64,000 nucleotides of DNA from CALRWV02 sp943371965 (GTDB lineage: Bacteria; Bacteroidota; JABWAT01), in the NCBI GenBank assembly GCA_943371965.1, contig CALRWV020000005.1, forward strand, positions 124,001 through 188,000, written 5' to 3'. The notes under the pieces were generated by a model. The model did not search any database, was not told the origin of the DNA, and was given only the letters and a program-made list of their open reading frames with translations. Made by a program: the position numbers and the translations under genes. How positions within the stretch are numbered: the stretch's first letter is position 1; the number at the start of each line of letters is the position of its first letter. Shown here piece after piece: positions 1-8,227 of the stretch.

Positions 1-911
1 CAAAATATAATGGTGAATCAGTTAACAATGGTGAAGGAGTTGATTTTTTTGGGAGGTATCCTGCATACACAGTACCCAATTTCAGGATAAATTATTATCT
101 GAATGGCAACTTGGCAAACAGGTTGAGACTTAATTCAGATATTATGAATTACCGCGATTTTGAACTCAGATTTACACAAAACGGTTCGTTGGGATATTGG
201 AAAGCTGATTCTCTTTTTGGAAAGGTTCCTTTTGAAATATGGGATGTTACCAAGAATAAAAGAATGATTCCCTTGCTTCAATCTTATAAAGATTCAACTG
301 CCGGAAAATTTGATTACAGCAAAAATGGTATAAGTGACGTCATTTATTTTTGTGATGGGGATTATTCCAATTTTGAGTTGGATGCATTGGATGGAAAATA
401 TGATGGAAATTCATTGTTTTTCAGTAAATGCCCGATCGGTTATCTTACCATCGAACTGGTATTTCCTTATAATGATCTTCCCCCGAATGAAACTACGATA
501 AAATTTGTAACCAATAAGGCGATGAAATTTGGAGAAAAATGGTCATTGGAAACAAAAAATTTGGTAAGCCAGTCGTCAGTCCAGATATCAAAAAGTCAGT
601 TGAATAAAATCAATGTTTTTCCAAATCCTTATTTCGGGAATTCATCACTGGAATACACAAAATATTTCAGGGCTGTAACTTTTACTTATCTGCCAAAACA
701 TGCCAAAATAAATATTTACACTATTTCCGGTGTTCATGTCCGTACAATTGAAAAAAATGATGACTCCCAATATGCCCAATGGGATTTGCTAAATAATTCA
801 CATCTTGTTGTGGCTTCGGGAGTTTATGTTGCATACATAGAAACTGATTATGGCTGTGAAATTTTGAAATTGTCAATAATTCAGGAAGTTCCCTATCTGG
901 ATAGAATTTAA
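1..911 (+). CDS. Large secreted protein with C-terminal sorting domain, 5' end outside window
   Basis: The reading frame is open from base 3 to the TAA at 909-911, so the gene starts upstream of the window. About 300 C-terminal residues are visible. The stretch reading DFELRFTQNG...PFEIWDVTKN aligns by eye with YEIRFTQNKS...PFEVWDVSDN in the two large secreted proteins near 27-33 kb, so this is a third, more diverged member of that family. The last 90 or so residues (INVFPNPYFGN, then IYTISGVHVRTIE, then ASGVYVAYIE) look like a beta-sandwich tail of the kind used as a type IX secretion sorting domain, but in the FPNPY variant, not the NPFNPST form. The biochemical role is unknown. A strong terminator hairpin follows 50 bp downstream. 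Confidence 0.75.
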   Translation, partial: KYNGESVNNGEGVDFFGRYPAYTVPNFRINYYLNGNLANRLRLNSDIMNYRDFELRFTQNGSLGYWKADSLFGKVPFEIWDVTKNKRMIPLLQSYKDSTAGKFDYSKNGISDVIYFCDGDYSNFELDALDGKYDGNSLFFSKCPIGYLTIELVFPYNDLPPNETTIKFVTNKAMKFGEKWSLETKNLVSQSSVQISKSQLNKINVFPNPYFGNSSLEYTKYFRAVTFTYLPKHAKINIYTISGVHVRTIEKNDDSQYAQWDLLNNSHLVVASGVYVAYIETDYGCEILKLSIIQEVPYLDRI

Positions 912-920
912 CGCAATCTG

Positions 921-951
921 TTTAAATCAGTGGATTTATTTTTTATTTTTG
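921..951 (+). promoter_or_regulatory. Candidate Bacteroidota-type promoter for queC
   Basis: TATTTTTG at 944-951 is a full match to the TAnnTTTG -7 element. TTTA at 921-924, 19 nt upstream, is one base off the TTTG -33 element. It would start transcription near 958, just upstream of the hairpin at 962-983. Inferred from the consensus only. Confidence 0.4.
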
Positions 952-961
952 TTCTACAGTG

Positions 962-986
962 AAGGCGGAAATTTTTCCGCCTTTTT
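962..986 (+). terminator. Rho-independent terminator hairpin
   Basis: Inverted repeat AAGGCGGAAA / TTTCCGCCTT (962-971 and 974-983) followed by a T run. It ends the upstream partial gene. If the promoter at 921-951 is real, it also sits in the 5' leader of queC and could act as an attenuator. Confidence 0.75.
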
Positions 987-1002
987 ATTTGCAGGTAAAA
1001 AA

Positions 1003-1689
1003 ATGGAAAAACCAAAAGCAGTTGTACTTCTTTCCGGTGGAATGGACAGTACTGTTTGTGTTGCCGAAGCTATTGAAGCAGGATTTGAACCCTGTACACT
1101 TCATGTTAATTACGGACAGCGGACTGAAAAACATGAATTGAAATCATTTTATGAAGTTTCAGAATATTTTGGTGTTAAATATAAACTGGTAACTGATATC
1201 AAACATTTGGTTGCAATCGGTGGTTCATCTTTAACAGATACAAAAATTGAAGTCACAAAAGCAGATTTGGAAAACAAGGAAATTCCATCCAGTTATGTTC
1301 CGTTCCGAAATGCCAATATCCTGTCAATTGCAGTTTCCTGGGCAGAAGTCATTGAAGCGAAGGCGGTTTTCATTGGGGCTGTAGAAGAAGATTCAAGCGG
1401 ATATCCGGATTGCAGAAAAGCTTTTTTCGAACAGTATGAAAGAATGGTTGAACTTGGAACGAAGCCATCAACCTCAATTAAAATCAAAACTCCCATAATC
1501 CATATGAAAAAATCAGAAATTGTTAAAAGAGGTCTTGAACTGAAAGCACCATTTCATTTAACCTGGTCATGTTATCAGTCAGAAGATCAGGCATGTGGTG
1601 TTTGTGATTCATGCGCACTTCGGCTGAGAGGTTTTGCTTTGGCTGGTATTTCTGACCCGATTCTTTACAAAACCAGACCTTCGTATTGA
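1003..1689 (+). CDS. queC: 7-cyano-7-deazaguanine synthase QueC
   Basis: ATP-dependent conversion of 7-carboxy-7-deazaguanine plus ammonia to preQ0, a step of queuosine biosynthesis in the cytoplasm. The 228-residue protein begins with the PP-loop ATP-binding motif LLSGGMDS (residues 8-15) and ends with the zinc-binding cysteine cluster of the family (WSCYQSEDQACGVCDSC), which is complete. The frame is open back to 949, but the ATG at 1003 is chosen because it starts the conserved part and lies just after the terminator hairpin; an AGG at 993-995 can serve as ribosome binding site. No other queuosine gene is adjacent, so the gene stands alone here. Confidence 0.95.
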   Translation: MEKPKAVVLLSGGMDSTVCVAEAIEAGFEPCTLHVNYGQRTEKHELKSFYEVSEYFGVKYKLVTDIKHLVAIGGSSLTDTKIEVTKADLENKEIPSSYVPFRNANILSIAVSWAEVIEAKAVFIGAVEEDSSGYPDCRKAFFEQYERMVELGTKPSTSIKIKTPIIHMKKSEIVKRGLELKAPFHLTWSCYQSEDQACGVCDSCALRLRGFALAGISDPILYKTRPSY

Positions 1690-1784
1690 AATGATGACAA
1701 TTTGGGGTATTTAATTATCTCTTTACTGTTCATAATGTTTTCTTAATAAATATATTGAAACAATCGGTTCGTTGAGGCGTTTAA

Positions 1785-1867
1785 ATACTTAGTTTGTTTA
1801 ACCTCCTCCAAATAAGTAAAGCAAACCTGAACTCAGCCGGATCATTTTGATTCGGCTGAGTCGTTTT
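1785..1867 (+). ncRNA. Candidate small RNA with anti-Shine-Dalgarno loop
   Basis: Two consecutive hairpins. In the first, GTTTGTTTA (1792-1800) pairs with TAAAGCAAAC (1817-1826, one bulged G), leaving a 16-nt loop ACCTCCTCCAAATAAG (1801-1816). The second is the terminator-like hairpin at 1831-1861. The loop sequence 1801-1812 is the exact reverse complement of 2164-2175, which carries the GGAGGAGG ribosome binding site upstream of the M4 protease gene. A C-rich single-stranded loop followed by a terminator is the usual layout of regulatory RNAs that block ribosome binding sites. No clear promoter was found (TTAGTTTG at 1790-1797 is one mismatch from the -7 element), so the 5' end is a guess and the element could instead be the 3' tail of the queC transcript. 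Confidence 0.35.
1831..1867 (+). terminator. Terminator-like hairpin downstream of queC
   Basis: ACTCAGCCGGA (1831-1841) pairs with TTCGGCTGAGT (1851-1861) with one G-T pair, and is followed by CGTTTT. The T run is short. It lies 140 bp after queC. Confidence 0.55.
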
Positions 1868-2176
1868 AAGGCCTTCCAAATAAAAAAACGCTTCCAATCA
1901 TTAGAATTTTTGATTCCAAAATATCCAAAGCATCGACTTAAATTTCGTAAACCATTGTTTTATATTGATTTACTGATATGAATCCATTTTATTGATTGTC
2001 ATGGAATTGTAACACGGCTTTTAACCCCATTGACACATCACTAATTAAATTCTAATTTTACAACGTTAAAAATATTTAATGGTTAGGATTGCCAACCTAA
2101 TAATCCTTTGACTTGCCAAATAATATTTTTTTCCAAGCAACCGTTCAGGAAAATCAGTTTCTCTTTGGAGGAGGTA

Positions 2177-2224
2177 ATGAGTTTCCCTGAGCTCAAATCA
2201 AAAAAAACAACACAAGAGGGATAG
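2177..2224 (+). CDS. Possible 15-codon leader peptide upstream of M4 protease
   Basis: ATG at 2177 is preceded by GGAGGAGG (2167-2174), among the strongest Shine-Dalgarno sequences in the window. The frame reads MSFPELKSKKTTQEG and stops at TAG 2222-2224, four bases before the protease start codon at 2229. This spacing would allow translational coupling. The peptide has no recognisable function. The ribosome binding site is complementary to the loop of the candidate small RNA at 1785-1867. The site might serve only as a ribosome loading point. Confidence 0.3.
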   Translation: MSFPELKSKKTTQEG

Positions 2225-2228
2225 ATAA

Positions 2229-4577
2229 ATGATAAAACCGTTACAAATATTGGTTTCAACGGGTGTAACTGCTCTGTTGATTTCAACTTCATTAACTGCA
2301 CAAAACAAAATCTCAGTAGTTCCATCACTGAACAAATCAATTGCTGTTGAATCAGCTGTCGATAACGATGGTTCGACTATTTATGTAAAACCTGCTGCAT
2401 CCTGGGCTAAAGTTTCTGACGGAGAACTTTCAAAAGTTTTGAATACCGTTTATGGACTTAAAGAAAATGCTGAATTAAAAGTAGTAGCTGAAAAGGAAGA
2501 ATCCGGTTTGAAATTTTCAAAGATGATTCAAACTGTTTCAAATGTTGAAGTTGAAGGTGGTGATATAATTGTTCACCGTGGAAATTCAGGAGAGATTTCA
2601 GGGATTTATGGAACACTACGCAATATTGTTGATAAACAAACAGCAACGGTTTCAGGATTTACAGCTATTTCAAAAGCAATTACCACAATCGGTGAAAATC
2701 AGGATTATGTATGGAAATCAGGAAATGGCGATGTTCCAACTTCGAAATTGGTTTATGCTCCTAAAAATGGTGATTTCAATTGCGAATATCGTTTGGCTTA
2801 CAAAACTGTCCTTTCAGTTACAGGAAATAATCCTGCACGTTGGGTAGTTTTTGTTGATGCAGAAACTGGCGAAGTGATCAATAAATTCAACTCAATTCAC
2901 ACCACAGCAGCAACCGGCTCTGGTTCATCATTGTACAGCGGAACAGTTTCAATTACAACTGATTTGGTCAGTACAACTTACAGTTTGAAAGATGTTGCAA
3001 AGAAAATTGAAACTTACAACATGAACAACAAAACAAATTATACAACATCAACTCTTTTTACAGATACAGATAATATCTGGAATACAACTGCACAACGTGC
3101 CGGTGTTGATGCTCACTACGGTGCGACTCAAACTTATAATTATTATTTGAATGTGCATGGAAGAAATTCTTATGACAATTTGGGAGCAACCATAAAATCT
3201 TATGTGCATTACAGTACAAACTATAACAATGCTTATTGGGATGGAACCAGAATGACTTACGGCGATGGCGATGGAACAACTTTTACTCCATTGGTTACCA
3301 TTGATGTTGCGGGACATGAAATTACACACGCTGTAACAGAAAAAACCGCAAACCTGACTTATCAGAATGAATCTGGTGCATTGAACGAAGCATGGTCGGA
3401 TATGTTTGGAACAGCAATCGAATTTTACACTTATGGAACCGGTGGAAACTGGCTGATTGGTGAAGGTTGTTATACACCTTCAACTTCAGGTGATGCGTTG
3501 AGAAGCATGTCGAATCCAAATGCTGAGGGACAACCGGACACTTATCAGGGAACTTACTGGTATACCGGAACCGGTGATAACGGTGGTGTTCACTACAATT
3601 CAGGAGTTGCAAATTACTGGTTCTATTTGCTCTCAGTTGGTGGGTCTGGAACAAATGATAAAGGGACAGCTTTCAGTGTAACTGGAATTACAATTTCAAA
3701 AGCTGAAAAAATCGCACATTTGGCAATCAAATCTTACATGACATCATCTACCAATTACGCCGGTGCAAGAACAGCAACCTTAAGTGCTGCAGCAGCACTT
3801 TACGGATCAACCTCTGCAGAATATACACAAGTTGGAAATGCTTGGACAGCGGTTGGTGTCGGCGGTGGTGGAACAACTCCTCCTCCAACAACAACATTTA
3901 CAGAAGTAACTGAAACAACAGCATCCAACAACACAACTGGAACAGCACAAACTCTTGCAGCTACTCCGGTTGCAGTTACCGGATTCTGTACTTCAAATAC
4001 TGATAATGATTATTTCAAAGTAAATATAAATGCTGCTTCAACAATGGCATTCAAACTGGTTGTTCCAAGCGGAAAAGATTTTGATTTATATGTTTATAAC
4101 TCAGCAGGAACTCAGGTAGCTTCATCTGTTTTGGGTTCAGGACAGACTGAAAACATAACAATTTCAAATTCCGGTTCGGCTGGTTTTGTTTATGCTGCTG
4201 TGAAACCTTACAGAAGCAATTCAACAACTTTGAGTTACAGACTTGAAATTACACAGGCTGCTTCCGTAAAAGGAATTGCTGAAGGTTCTTCGGTAGAGTC
4301 TGAAACCATTGCCCAATCATTTGAATTGAATGGAAACTATCCGAATCCATTCAACCCATCAACCACAATCTCATTCAATGCACCGGATGCTGTTCATGCA
4401 ACTGTTGAGATATTCAACATGTTAGGTCAGTCAATGGGAATTATTCTGAATGATCAGGTAAAAGCAGGAAGAAATGATATTGCCTGGAATGCATCCCACT
4501 TAACTTCCGGTACTTATTTGTACAGGGTTACAATGGACAATCAGGTAAAAACCGGTAAAATGCTGCTGATGAAATAG
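2229..4577 (+). CDS. Secreted M4 (thermolysin-family) zinc metalloprotease with sorting domain
   Basis: Extracellular endopeptidase of 782 residues. In order: signal peptide (about 1-24), an N-terminal propeptide of the FTP/PepSY kind, the M4 catalytic domain, a pre-peptidase C-terminal (PPC) beta domain (about 570-680, with DNDYFKVNI and DFDLYVYN), and a C-terminal sorting domain from about residue 700 (NYPNPFNPSTTISF, then IFNMLGQ, then SGTYLYRV, ending KMLLMK). The zinc site is intact: HEITH at 363-367, with the third ligand Glu387 in NEAWSD exactly 20 residues after the second His. His455 in GGVHYNSG matches the catalytic His of thermolysin. It is expected to be exported by Sec and then handled by a type IX-like system; no such secretion genes are in the window. 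It stands alone, with a terminator just after. Confidence 0.93.
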   Translation: MIKPLQILVSTGVTALLISTSLTAQNKISVVPSLNKSIAVESAVDNDGSTIYVKPAASWAKVSDGELSKVLNTVYGLKENAELKVVAEKEESGLKFSKMIQTVSNVEVEGGDIIVHRGNSGEISGIYGTLRNIVDKQTATVSGFTAISKAITTIGENQDYVWKSGNGDVPTSKLVYAPKNGDFNCEYRLAYKTVLSVTGNNPARWVVFVDAETGEVINKFNSIHTTAATGSGSSLYSGTVSITTDLVSTTYSLKDVAKKIETYNMNNKTNYTTSTLFTDTDNIWNTTAQRAGVDAHYGATQTYNYYLNVHGRNSYDNLGATIKSYVHYSTNYNNAYWDGTRMTYGDGDGTTFTPLVTIDVAGHEITHAVTEKTANLTYQNESGALNEAWSDMFGTAIEFYTYGTGGNWLIGEGCYTPSTSGDALRSMSNPNAEGQPDTYQGTYWYTGTGDNGGVHYNSGVANYWFYLLSVGGSGTNDKGTAFSVTGITISKAEKIAHLAIKSYMTSSTNYAGARTATLSAAAALYGSTSAEYTQVGNAWTAVGVGGGGTTPPPTTTFTEVTETTASNNTTGTAQTLAATPVAVTGFCTSNTDNDYFKVNINAASTMAFKLVVPSGKDFDLYVYNSAGTQVASSVLGSGQTENITISNSGSAGFVYAAVKPYRSNSTTLSYRLEITQAASVKGIAEGSSVESETIAQSFELNGNYPNPFNPSTTISFNAPDAVHATVEIFNMLGQSMGIILNDQVKAGRNDIAWNASHLTSGTYLYRVTMDNQVKTGKMLLMK

Positions 4578-4596
4578 TCTGCAATAAAGCTTCTAT

Positions 4597-4630
4597 ATTC
4601 CCTCAAGATTCACAAAGGTCTTGGGGGAAT
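4597..4630 (+). terminator. Terminator hairpin after M4 protease
   Basis: A 12-bp stem (4597-4608 with 4619-4630, one G-T pair) lies 20 bp after the protease stop codon. The T run after it is weak (TGTTAT). Confidence 0.6.
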
Positions 4631-4816
4631 TGTTATCATAATTCATTCCCGATTTTAATTTTGAACCCGTATTTAGACTCATCCTTCTTAGTTTTTATTT
4701 CAGGTAGTTTTCATATTTACAATAAATACCGTCTTTAAGGTATTGATGACTCAATTAATAACTGATAATTTCAAGCCGTTAGCTTTTCAATTTTTACCAA
4801 TTAATCAGGAGTCCTT

Positions 4817-5221
4817 ATGAAACGTTTGATATATGCTATTTTATTTACTGCAGTAATATTCGTGGGTTGCGGCAAAGAACAGTCGAACACACCCGAATCA
4901 TCAGTAAATCCGAATGAATCGTCACTGTCCAAAGCATCTGCCGATATTGATTTTTCATCTGCCGGTGAAATCATAACCAAAGAGGAGGCAATTAAAATGA
5001 CCAATAACTTTCAGTTCGAAGTTGGTGGAATAAGATCACATACATTCAGTAAATCAATCCTGCTGAAACTGATGAGTCAGGAAAATGTGGAAGCTGTCAG
5101 GTTTTATCACGGTTTGGAAAATGGAAATACTGTTTTGGTAGTTGTTGGTGTAGATAAAACCGGTAATGATGTTGGGATTTATTTGGAGAGATCATCTCCT
5201 TGTCCCCCATGTGAAAATTAA
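4817..5221 (+). CDS. Small lipoprotein of unknown function
   Basis: 134 residues. The N-terminus is a lipoprotein signal peptide with Cys at the lipobox (AVIFVGCGK, Cys18), so the mature protein should be membrane anchored. A serine- and asparagine-rich linker follows (about 20-50), then a small mixed alpha/beta region, and the chain ends SPCPPCEN, which leaves a CPPC pair four residues from the end. That cysteine pair could be redox-active or bind metal, but no known fold was recognised. AGGAG lies just before the ATG. The membrane protein at 5242 follows after 20 bp and may be cotranscribed. Confidence 0.7.
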   Translation: MKRLIYAILFTAVIFVGCGKEQSNTPESSVNPNESSLSKASADIDFSSAGEIITKEEAIKMTNNFQFEVGGIRSHTFSKSILLKLMSQENVEAVRFYHGLENGNTVLVVVGVDKTGNDVGIYLERSSPCPPCEN

Positions 5222-5241
5222 TTTCGTAATTACATATAATC

Positions 5242-5943
5242 ATGAATACATTATCATTTATTTCACAATTTATTCCTGTTATTCTTGGGATAATATTTTT
5301 CAAGAATATTTCGGCTAATTATAAACAAAGCAGGATTGTATTTTACTATTGTTTAGTAAGCTTAATTATAGAAATTGCTTGCAGACTATTATTGAGTGTT
5401 TCGGTAAATAATATGCTATTATTTAATTTTTATACATTATTTGAGTTTGCGATTTTGATTTTAATATTTACAAGGGGGATCAATTATTCTGGTTTTAAAA
5501 AATATTTGATTTTTTTGTTTTTTTTGTATCCAACAATTTGGATTACGCTCAAAATATTCATTGAAGATTTCAATTCATTTGATAATTATTCATCAGCTCT
5601 TTCGAGTATGTTGTTAACTTCGATAAGTCTTTTCATGCTTTTTAAGCTTATGGCTAAAAACGAAACCGGAGCATTAAAGAATCCAACCTTCTGGTTTTTA
5701 TCTTCAGTTTTTGTTTATCATTTTCTGAATATTATTGTTTTTCTGTTTTATAATCTTAAGGAATATGAAATGATGTGGACGTTTCATTCAGCAGTCAATA
5801 TCATCTCACAAATATTGATGACTATCTACTTTATTTCGCTGAACAGATTGATTACAGACGAAAATAAAAATATACGGGATCTGATCAGGGAATCAGATGA
5901 AATCAGAAACAGGTTTGGTTTCAGGCTTGCTTTAGCTCGTTGA
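5242..5943 (+). CDS. Polytopic membrane protein of unknown function
   Basis: 233 residues with about seven hydrophobic segments and a charged C-terminal tail (about 205-233). The base composition is more A+T-rich than in the neighbours. The layout resembles the seven-helix membrane regions that precede kinase or cyclase domains in other Bacteroidota proteins, but no output domain is present, so the function is unknown. The last 23 bases overlap the end of the convergent glycosyltransferase gene at 5921, and the final residues (RFGFRLALAR) may be an extension created by this overlap. Confidence 0.6.
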   Translation: MNTLSFISQFIPVILGIIFFKNISANYKQSRIVFYYCLVSLIIEIACRLLLSVSVNNMLLFNFYTLFEFAILILIFTRGINYSGFKKYLIFLFFLYPTIWITLKIFIEDFNSFDNYSSALSSMLLTSISLFMLFKLMAKNETGALKNPTFWFLSSVFVYHFLNIIVFLFYNLKEYEMMWTFHSAVNIISQILMTIYFISLNRLITDENKNIRDLIRESDEIRNRFGFRLALAR

Positions 5944-7051
5944 AAAGCCCAACAACCTCCTCAGCAAAACCGTTCCAGGAAAAGAAGGATTTTCTGGAAC
6001 GGATTCCTTCCCTGAAATTCTCTTCAAGATGATTTGAAAAATAAAATTCAATTTTTTCTGCCAATAATTTTGAACTGTTCTCAGAAAGAATCAATCCTGT
6101 TTCATTATCCAAAACCATTTCAGAAAGGCCCCCAACATTTGTGGCAATTACCGGCAAATCAAAATTATAGGCAATCTGAACGATTCCGCTTTGTGTTGCA
6201 GATTTGTATGGAAGAACGCAAACATCTGCAGCAGAAAAGAAAAAAGGAACTTCACTGTCATCGATATATCTGATAAACTGATGGAATTTTTCACCGGCAT
6301 TCAACAATTCAATTTGACGGACATACTTTTCAAAATTTCCGTACACTTCACCGGCTATAATGATCTGATAGTCATCATTTAAATATTGAGAAGCTTCAAT
6401 CAATAAATCCAATCCTTTGTAATCACGTATAAATCCAAAAAAGAGAAGAGTTTTCTTGTCAGGGTGTAAATTCAGTTTTATTCTTGATTCAGTTTTTGAA
6501 TTAGGATTTCCAAAATGGGAATAAATAGGGTGAGGTTTCAGGGAAACAACAGCATTTGGTTTCAATGAGATTAAATCCCTTTCAACAGTCTCACTCATTG
6601 CTATGAAACCATGGTTTTGATTGAGAAAATAATTGATTAATTGAATATCGCCAATCCGTTTTTCATGGGGGATTACATTATCTAGAATGGTAATTATTTT
6701 TGTTCCGGATTTTTTAAGGCGTGATGCAACGAAACCTAATGACGGGGCAAAAAAAGGCATCCAGAATTTCATAATCAGCAGATCTGGTTTGAAATCGAGA
6801 ATTTTATTGGCCGCAGTGTAATATGTGAAGGGATTTACGGAATCCAATATCAGTTCAGATGGGATTTGATCTGCATGATCGTCAGAGGAAACAAATTGTG
6901 TGGAGCCCGGAAACAGCAAATCGGGATATTGCCTTGAAAAATTGAAAGCCTTTATTTCATGATTTTTTTCCAGTTCCCGGTATAGGGAAGCATTGAATTG
7001 TGCAATTCCGCCACGGTACGGATAAAAAGTTGAAAGGTAAGCTATTTTCAT
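5921..7051 (-). CDS. Family 4 glycosyltransferase
   Basis: A 376-residue cytoplasmic or membrane-associated transferase that moves a sugar from a nucleotide donor to a lipid- or glycan-linked acceptor. The N-terminal Rossmann domain opens with MKIAYLSTFYPYRGGIAQF. The C-terminal donor-binding domain has LLFFGFIRDYKGLDLLIEA and the family pattern SGIVQIAYNFDLPVIATNVGG followed by an acidic SEMV. The first glutamate of the EX7E motif of the family is replaced by Gln here (SGIVQIAY), as appears in some Bacteroidota members. It overlaps the upstream GT9 gene by 4 bases (ATGA), so the two are translationally coupled and probably act on the same cell-surface polysaccharide or lipopolysaccharide. 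Donor and acceptor cannot be predicted. Confidence 0.88.
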   Translation of the reverse strand: MKIAYLSTFYPYRGGIAQFNASLYRELEKNHEIKAFNFSRQYPDLLFPGSTQFVSSDDHADQIPSELILDSVNPFTYYTAANKILDFKPDLLIMKFWMPFFAPSLGFVASRLKKSGTKIITILDNVIPHEKRIGDIQLINYFLNQNHGFIAMSETVERDLISLKPNAVVSLKPHPIYSHFGNPNSKTESRIKLNLHPDKKTLLFFGFIRDYKGLDLLIEASQYLNDDYQIIIAGEVYGNFEKYVRQIELLNAGEKFHQFIRYIDDSEVPFFFSAADVCVLPYKSATQSGIVQIAYNFDLPVIATNVGGLSEMVLDNETGLILSENSSKLLAEKIEFYFSNHLEENFREGIRSRKSFFSWNGFAEEVVGLFNELKQA

Positions 7052-8136
7052 TTCACCAGCTTGACAATTGCATCATATACAGTTTTTATTGGAAGGTCAT
7101 TCATGCAGTGATTTTGCCTTGAACAGGAGTTGCCAAAATAACAATCGCAGCCTGATTCAGGTTGTACCATGATTCCTCTGCCGTAAAGCTCAAACTCGTA
7201 CGGATTGAATATGTTGTTGAATAAAACCATTGGCACTTTCGTACCCAGTGAAATGTGCATCATCATGGAGACTGCAGTTAGAATGACATCGCATTTAGAA
7301 GAAAGTGATATGAATTGCTGAAGTGAAAAGGTTCCTGGATAGTAAGCTCCTGTTTGTTCCTGATAAATTCTATTCTGAGCATCTTCAGCCGGTCCACCAA
7401 GCAACAAAGGAAAAAATCCATTCGTCTGGAGATTTTTGATCAACTCTATCCAATATGCTTCTGGCCAAAGTCGGGTTAGCCACCGTTCTCCGCATCCTGT
7501 ATTCAGACCAATAATTTTTTTCCCGTTGGCTTTTTCAAGGAGAGAGCCCCACATCGAATCAAATTCAGGTTTTACATCTATGATATATTCTTCACCCTGA
7601 AAATCAAACCCACAGATTTCAAAGATTTCGGACAAATAATTTTTTGTATTTTTCTTGGAAATATTATCAAACATTCCTGTGATCAATTTATGTTCAGCCA
7701 AATGATTTGCAACATAAACATGACCATCTTTCAAACTGAACCCGTATTTCTCAGTTGCATAAACATCATTTAGAATTGAACAGGCTTCAATATCTTTATC
7801 AAGGTTGATTGCTATGTCAAATTTTAAATGGGAAAGCGCGTATACTGATTTGAATTCGAATTTGTAAGTTTTGTCAACCATTGAAGAGGGAACAACTTCC
7901 GGCGAAAGCGTAATCCAGGAAATATGGGCGTTGGGATATTCTTTTCTGAATCGGTGAAGCAATGGAGTTGTTCTGATGACATCTCCAATAGCACCGAATT
8001 TGATTATCAGAATCCGGGTTTTTATTGGTTCGTATTCATCACATGTTCCGCAGACTTTGTCACGAAGTTTGTTAGGTTTGCAGGGGATGTCGCCACGAAA
8101 AAAACGGCAGTCGTATTTAATATCCTGAAAATTCAT
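7048..8136 (-). CDS. Family 9 (heptosyltransferase-like) glycosyltransferase
   Basis: 362 residues. The GT9 fold starts at about residue 42 with ILIIKFGAIGDVIRTTPLL, the usual opening of ADP-heptose transferases, and the donor-binding half has GLNTGCGERWLTRLWP and PLLLGG. Two cysteine-rich stretches flank the fold: YDC...IPC...VCGTC at residues 9-33 and CDCYFGNSC...HC near the C-terminus. Such pairs occur in a Bacteroidota subgroup of GT9 and may bind a metal. The likely role is transfer of a sugar in lipopolysaccharide or cell-surface glycan assembly, together with the coupled GT4 gene. A candidate promoter of its own lies at 8192-8222, so it need not be read from the glycosidase genes upstream. 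Confidence 0.88.
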   Translation of the reverse strand: MNFQDIKYDCRFFRGDIPCKPNKLRDKVCGTCDEYEPIKTRILIIKFGAIGDVIRTTPLLHRFRKEYPNAHISWITLSPEVVPSSMVDKTYKFEFKSVYALSHLKFDIAINLDKDIEACSILNDVYATEKYGFSLKDGHVYVANHLAEHKLITGMFDNISKKNTKNYLSEIFEICGFDFQGEEYIIDVKPEFDSMWGSLLEKANGKKIIGLNTGCGERWLTRLWPEAYWIELIKNLQTNGFFPLLLGGPAEDAQNRIYQEQTGAYYPGTFSLQQFISLSSKCDVILTAVSMMMHISLGTKVPMVLFNNIFNPYEFELYGRGIMVQPESGCDCYFGNSCSRQNHCMNDLPIKTVYDAIVKLVK

Positions 8137-8168
8137 AAAATTCTAAAATCCAAAGTGTATGTTAATTG

Positions 8169-8222
8169 AAACTGTATTTTTAATTTCTGATCAAAAATAC
8201 AGTTTATAACTGGAGAAAGAAA
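8169..8222 (-). promoter_or_regulatory. Candidate promoter and perfect 13-bp inverted repeat upstream of GT9
   Basis: AAACTGTATTTTT (8169-8181) and AAAAATACAGTTT (8193-8205) are a perfect inverted repeat with an 11-nt spacer. On the minus strand the upstream arm contains TATTTTTG (complement of 8192-8199), a full match to the -7 element, with TTTC 19 nt further upstream. Transcription would start inside the repeat, so the palindrome could be an operator; a weak terminator after the GH92 gene is the alternative. Confidence 0.45.
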
Positions 8223-8227
8223 AATCT

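Larger units (their letters stand above)
1690..2228. other. Intergenic region of 539 bp between queC and the M4 protease
   Basis: There is no long reading frame. The region holds a hairpin with a C-rich loop (1792-1826), a terminator-like hairpin (1831-1861) and a short upstream reading frame with a very strong ribosome binding site (2167-2224). These are listed separately. Nothing further was recognised between 1868 and 2160. Confidence 0.6.

Noticed and set aside
949..1002. N-terminal extension of the queC frame by 18 codons
   Set aside because: The extension runs through a rho-independent terminator and is not part of the QueC fold; ATG 1003 starts the conserved part.
1741..1830. tRNA-like GGTTCG stretch at about 1766
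   Set aside because: No acceptor, D or anticodon stem of the right size could be drawn around it.
3048..3654. Antisense reading frames in the M4 protease gene
   Set aside because: They lie fully inside a gene with an intact protease active site and show no family motif or ribosome binding site.
4725..4744. AATACC-N8-GGTATT inverted repeat upstream of the small lipoprotein gene
   Set aside because: Only six base pairs in A+T-rich DNA and no second copy seen; too weak for an operator call.
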